Made by a program: the position numbers and the translations under genes
Notes under the pieces: generated by a model
Seen by the model: the letters and a program-made list of their open reading frames with translations, nothing else
The model's database searches: none
What the model was told of the DNA's origin: nothing
In this document: positions 60,522-64,000 of the stretch, piece by piece
How positions within the stretch are numbered: position 1 is the first letter of the stretch
Layout of the letters: the number at the start of each line of letters is the position of its first letter
Source: Bacillota bacterium
GTDB taxonomy: Bacteria > Bacillota > Clostridia > Tissierellales > Tissierellaceae
NCBI GenBank assembly: GCA_030602225.1
Contig: JAUWAD010000001.1
Span: forward strand, 25,442 to 89,441
Reading direction: 5' to 3'
Length of the DNA: 64,000 nucleotides

Positions 60522-60692
60522 TTATTGCGGGAGAGACCTAAATGGCGCCGAAGGAGAAATTGATAGAGTTAGCCCCTCTACCAGGAACCTCTCAGGCAAA
60601 AGGACCGTAATATGACAGGACTCTGGAAAGCGTCTTTCACCGAAGGAGCAATTCGTGCTTGATTTTAAGTATGAGGAATCTCTCAGGTTAAT
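60522..60692 (+). promoter_or_regulatory. Tandem glycine riboswitch
   Basis: Two aptamer cores: GCGGGAGAGACC...GCCGAAGGAGAAA...CCTCTCAGGCAAAAGGACCG, and ACTCTGGAAAGCGTC...CACCGAAGGAGCAA...AATCTCTCAGGTTAAT. Confidence 0.93.
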
Positions 60693-60695
60693 AAA

Positions 60696-60736
60696 CAGAG
60701 TAAATAGGCAAAGGTCTATTTATTCTGTTTTTTTTT
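60696..60736 (+). terminator. Glycine riboswitch expression-platform terminator
   Basis: CAGAGTAAATAG-gcaaaggt-CTATTTATTCTG followed by nine T. Confidence 0.85.
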
Positions 60737-60787
60737 ACAGATTTTTTAGTTACTAGACCTAACTAATTATATAAAGGAGGTTATTAG

Positions 60788-61720
60788 ATGATTTATGATG
60801 TAGTGATTATTGGAGCAGGCCCTGCTGGACTTTCAGCTGGATTATATGCTGCTAGAGCTAGACTTAGCACTTTAATCATCGAGAAGGAAGCTGCAGGGGG
60901 ACAAATAGCAACAACTGATGAAGTTGCAAACTACCCAGGCTCCATTGAACACGCAACAGGACCATCATTAGTAGCAAGAATGGTTGAGCAGGCAGAAGAA
61001 TTTGGTGCTAAAAGAGTAACAGATACAATACTGTCAGTGGATTTTTCCCAAGATGTAAAAGTTCTAAAAGGGGAGAAACAAGAGTACCAAGCAAAAACAA
61101 TTATTATTGCCACTGGAGCTGTTCCAAAACATATTGGGTGTCCAGGAGAAAAGGAATTAACTGGTAGAGGCATTTCCTACTGTGCAACATGTGATGGTGC
61201 GTTCTTTGAAGATCTTGAAGTTTTTGTAGTAGGTGGAGGAGATTCAGCAGTTGAAGAAGCAATGTATCTTACTAAGTTTGCCAGGAAGGTTACCATAGTT
61301 CATAGAAGAGATGCTCTAAGAGCCGCAAAATCTATTCAGGAAAAAGCACTTAAAAATGAAAAGATTGAATATCTATGGGACTCAGTAATTACTGAGGTAA
61401 AAGGCGAAGGGCTACTAGAGTCAATAGTAGTAAAAAATGTAAAGACCAATGAAGAAACTGAAATCTTTGCAGATGAAGAAGATGGTACTTTTGGAGTATT
61501 CGTTTTTGTTGGTTATGATCCAGCCACAAAACTTTTTGAAGGTATTATCAACATGGATGGTGGGTATATAATAACTGATGACAATATGAAGACTAATATC
61601 CCAGGAGTATTTGCAGCGGGAGATAACAGAGTCAAGTCATTAAGACAAGTTGTTACTGCAACAGCAGATGGTGCAATTGCAGCTACCCAAGCAGAAAAGT
61701 ATATTGAAGAGAAATTTTAA
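60788..61720 (+). CDS. trxB: Thioredoxin reductase
   Basis: IIGAGPAGLSAGLYAARA, GGQIATTDEVANYPG, CATCDGAFF, GGGDSAVEEAMYLTKFA. Confidence 0.95.
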   Translation: MIYDVVIIGAGPAGLSAGLYAARARLSTLIIEKEAAGGQIATTDEVANYPGSIEHATGPSLVARMVEQAEEFGAKRVTDTILSVDFSQDVKVLKGEKQEYQAKTIIIATGAVPKHIGCPGEKELTGRGISYCATCDGAFFEDLEVFVVGGGDSAVEEAMYLTKFARKVTIVHRRDALRAAKSIQEKALKNEKIEYLWDSVITEVKGEGLLESIVVKNVKTNEETEIFADEEDGTFGVFVFVGYDPATKLFEGIINMDGGYIITDDNMKTNIPGVFAAGDNRVKSLRQVVTATADGAIAATQAEKYIEEKF

Positions 61721-61735
61721 ACTGGAGGTAGAGAA

Positions 61736-62053
61736 ATGATTGAACTAAACAAAGAGAATTTTGAAGAAGAAGTTTTAAAAGCGGAAGGAACTGTTCTAGT
61801 AGACTTTTGGTCACCTTCATGTGAACCATGTAAAGCTCTTATGCCTCATATTCACGAATATGAAGAGAAGTATGGAGATAAAGTTAAATTTACTTCATTA
61901 GATATTACAGTTGCTAGAAGAGTGGCTATTGGACAAAAGGTATTAGGTTTACCAGTTATAGCAATTTACCAAAATGGTGAGAGAATCGACTCAGTAATTG
62001 GAGATGAAGCAACTGTTAAATCAGTTGAAGAATTGATAGCTAAGTATTGCTAA
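61736..62053 (+). CDS. trxA: Thioredoxin (CEPC active site)
   Basis: VLVDFWSPSCEPCKALMPHI, LGLPVIAIYQNGE. Confidence 0.92.
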   Translation: MIELNKENFEEEVLKAEGTVLVDFWSPSCEPCKALMPHIHEYEEKYGDKVKFTSLDITVARRVAIGQKVLGLPVIAIYQNGERIDSVIGDEATVKSVEELIAKYC

Positions 62054-62120
62054 TATGACCTAATATTCCGGATAAGCCGGATTAGGATAGATCAACCAAA
62101 TATTCAAGGAGGTGAAGTTA

Positions 62121-63407
62121 ATGCGTCTAGAATTAGGTCACGTACTAATTAAAGATGTAAAATTCGGCGATAATACTAAACTAGAGAACGGAGTTCTTAC
62201 AATAAATAAATCTGAGTTATTAAGTTTAATAAAGGAAGATGAACACCTAGCTACAGTAGATTTAGATATCGCCAAGCCAGGTGAAAGTGTAAGAATTACA
62301 CCTGTAAAAGACGTAGTAGAGCCAAGGGTAAAAGTAGAAGGTCCTGGTGGAATTTTCCCAGGTGTTTTATCAAAAGTTGATGTTGTAGGTTCTGGAAAGA
62401 CCAATGTATTAAAAGGTTGTGCAGTTATGACAACTGGTAAAATAGTTGGATTCCAGGAAGGAATTGTTGATATGACTGGACCAGGAGCAGAGTATACTCC
62501 TTTCTCAAAGACAATCAACATAGTTTTAAATTGTGAGCCAGTTGCTGGATTAAAGCAACATGACCATGAAAAAGCAGTAAGATTTGCAGGATTTAAGGCA
62601 GCTGCTTATTTAGCTGAAACTGCAAAAGCATTAACTCCTGATCACGTGGAAGTTTATGAAGTTGACACATTTGTTGAAGGAATCAAGAAGCATCCATTAC
62701 TACCAAGAATCGGATATGTACAAATGCTTCAGACACAAGGTCTTCTTCATGACACTTATGTATATGGCGTAGATGCAAAACAAATCGTTCCAACTATAAT
62801 GTACCCAACAGAAATGATGGATGGAGCCATAGTTAGTGGAAACTGTGTATCTGCATGTGATAAGAACACAACTTACCACCACTTAAACAATCCAGTTATT
62901 CATGATATGTTAAGAGCTCATGGTAGGGATTTCAATTTTGTTGGAGTTATAATAACAAACGAAAATGTGTACCTAGCTGACAAAGAAAGATCTTCAAACT
63001 GGACAGCTAAGTTGGCTGAATACCTAAATCTTGATGGAGTTATAATTTCTCAGGAAGGCTTTGGTAATCCAGATACAGACCTTATTATGAACTGTAAGAA
63101 GATTGAAGCTAAAGGTATAAAGACTGTAATCATCACAGATGAGTATGCTGGAAGAGATGGAGCAAGTCAATCACTTGCTGATGCTGATAAGGCTGCTGAT
63201 GCGGTAGTTACAGGGGGAAATGCCAACGAAGTAATAGTATTGCCTCCAATGGATAAGGTAATTGGAACTCTAGCATATACTGACATTATCGCTGGAGGAT
63301 TTGATGGATCTTTAGCAGAAGATGGAACAATCACTGTTGAAATTCAGGCAATTACTGGTGCAACAAATGAAATTGGATTCAACAAAATGTCTGCTAGAAC
63401 TTACTAA
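62121..63407 (+). CDS. grdE: Glycine reductase complex protein B, alpha/beta proprotein GrdE
   Basis: MRLELGHVLIKDVKFGDNTKLENGVL; ...GNCVSACDKNTTYHHLNNPVIHDMLRAHGRDFNFVGVIITNENVYLADKERSSNW. Confidence 0.95.
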   Translation: MRLELGHVLIKDVKFGDNTKLENGVLTINKSELLSLIKEDEHLATVDLDIAKPGESVRITPVKDVVEPRVKVEGPGGIFPGVLSKVDVVGSGKTNVLKGCAVMTTGKIVGFQEGIVDMTGPGAEYTPFSKTINIVLNCEPVAGLKQHDHEKAVRFAGFKAAAYLAETAKALTPDHVEVYEVDTFVEGIKKHPLLPRIGYVQMLQTQGLLHDTYVYGVDAKQIVPTIMYPTEMMDGAIVSGNCVSACDKNTTYHHLNNPVIHDMLRAHGRDFNFVGVIITNENVYLADKERSSNWTAKLAEYLNLDGVIISQEGFGNPDTDLIMNCKKIEAKGIKTVIITDEYAGRDGASQSLADADKAADAVVTGGNANEVIVLPPMDKVIGTLAYTDIIAGGFDGSLAEDGTITVEIQAITGATNEIGFNKMSARTY

Positions 63408-63446
63408 AATAGATAATAAAGATTGATATAGAAAGGAAGTGGAGAA

Positions 63447-63920
63447 ATGTCAATATTTAACGAAAACAGTAAAGTTATCGTTATCGGTGACAGAGACGGT
63501 ATTCCAGGGCCAGCCATGGAAGAATGTATAAAAACCACTCCTGCAGAGGTCGTATTTTCAGCAACTGAATGTTTTGTCTGAACGGCTGCAGGAGCAATGG
63601 ACTTAGAGAATCAAAAGAGGGTAAAAGACCTAGCTGAGAAATACGGAGCGGAAAATATCGTAGTATTAATCGGTGGAGCAGAAGCAGAATCAGCAGGATT
63701 AGCAGCTGAGACAGTAACTGCAGGAGACCCTACATTCGCAGGTCCATTAGCAGGAGTTCCGTTGGGACTTAAAGTATACCACGCAGTTGAGCCAGCATTT
63801 AAGGAATCAGTAGACGCAGATGTTTACGATGATCAAATAGGAATGATGGAAATGGTATTGGATGTTGATGCCATTGTTGAAGAAGTAAGTAAAATGAGAA
63901 GCGAATACGGAAAATACTAA
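63447..63920 (+). CDS. grdA: Glycine/sarcosine/betaine reductase selenoprotein A (UGA=Sec at 63579-63581)
   Basis: Continuous frame [82 protein letters not shown]...; GGAGA RBS; ORF track only reports the part after UGA. Confidence 0.96.
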
Positions 63921-63953
63921 TACTCCCAATAATATAGGAGAGGAGGGAACCAA

Positions 63954-64000
63954 ATGGAGAAAATTAGAATAGTACACTATTTAAACCAGTTCTTTGCAGG
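63954..64000 (+). CDS. grdB: Glycine reductase complex protein B, selenoprotein subunit GrdB (N-terminal fragment, truncated by window)
   Basis: GGAGAGGAGGGAACCAA then MEKIRIVHYLNQFFAG, conserved GrdB N-terminus; position after grdA. Confidence 0.85.
   Translation, partial: MEKIRIVHYLNQFFA

Noticed and set aside
63597-63920. 107-aa ORF listed as a separate gene
   Set aside because: It is the part of grdA after the in-frame UGA selenocysteine codon, not an independent CDS or a pseudogene.
1-64000. CRISPR arrays, transposases, integrases, phage genes, toxin-antitoxin or biosynthetic clusters
   Set aside because: None seen on either strand; all sizeable ORFs match chromosomal housekeeping, transport or fermentation families.

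Overview
This is a low-GC Firmicutes (Clostridia/Tissierellia-like) chromosomal window, almost fully coding, with no phage, transposase, CRISPR or rRNA signal. In order it carries: the glmM 3' end, degV, tRNA-Leu(TAG), tig-clpP-clpX-lon-engB, and a rubredoxin gene missed by the ORF track on the minus strand. Next come an RsbW-like kinase plus a YcdB/SLH surface protein, typA, a cardiolipin synthase, an aminotransferase, pepT and an oppABCDF-type peptide transporter. These are followed by assorted housekeeping genes, AbgT, an M20 peptidase, MATE, and tctCBA flanked by two MgtC paralogs. The second half has a PhoB/PhoR-type two-component system, tdk, a PadR-DUF1700-DUF4097 cassette, rodA, queG, kbl, nth, vanW and a cobalamin-riboswitch-controlled B12 ABC transporter with an extended ATPase. 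The window ends with a tandem glycine riboswitch preceding a selenium-dependent glycine reductase operon (trxB-trxA-grdE-grdA-grdB'). grdA has an in-frame UGA (Sec) that splits it in the ORF track. The content fits a Stickland-type amino-acid/peptide fermenter. I do not see a clearly undescribed system. The best second-look items are the RNA pairing around the grdA UGA, the BtuD fusion domain, palindromic terminators that encode both C-termini of convergent genes, and several orphan or small proteins.
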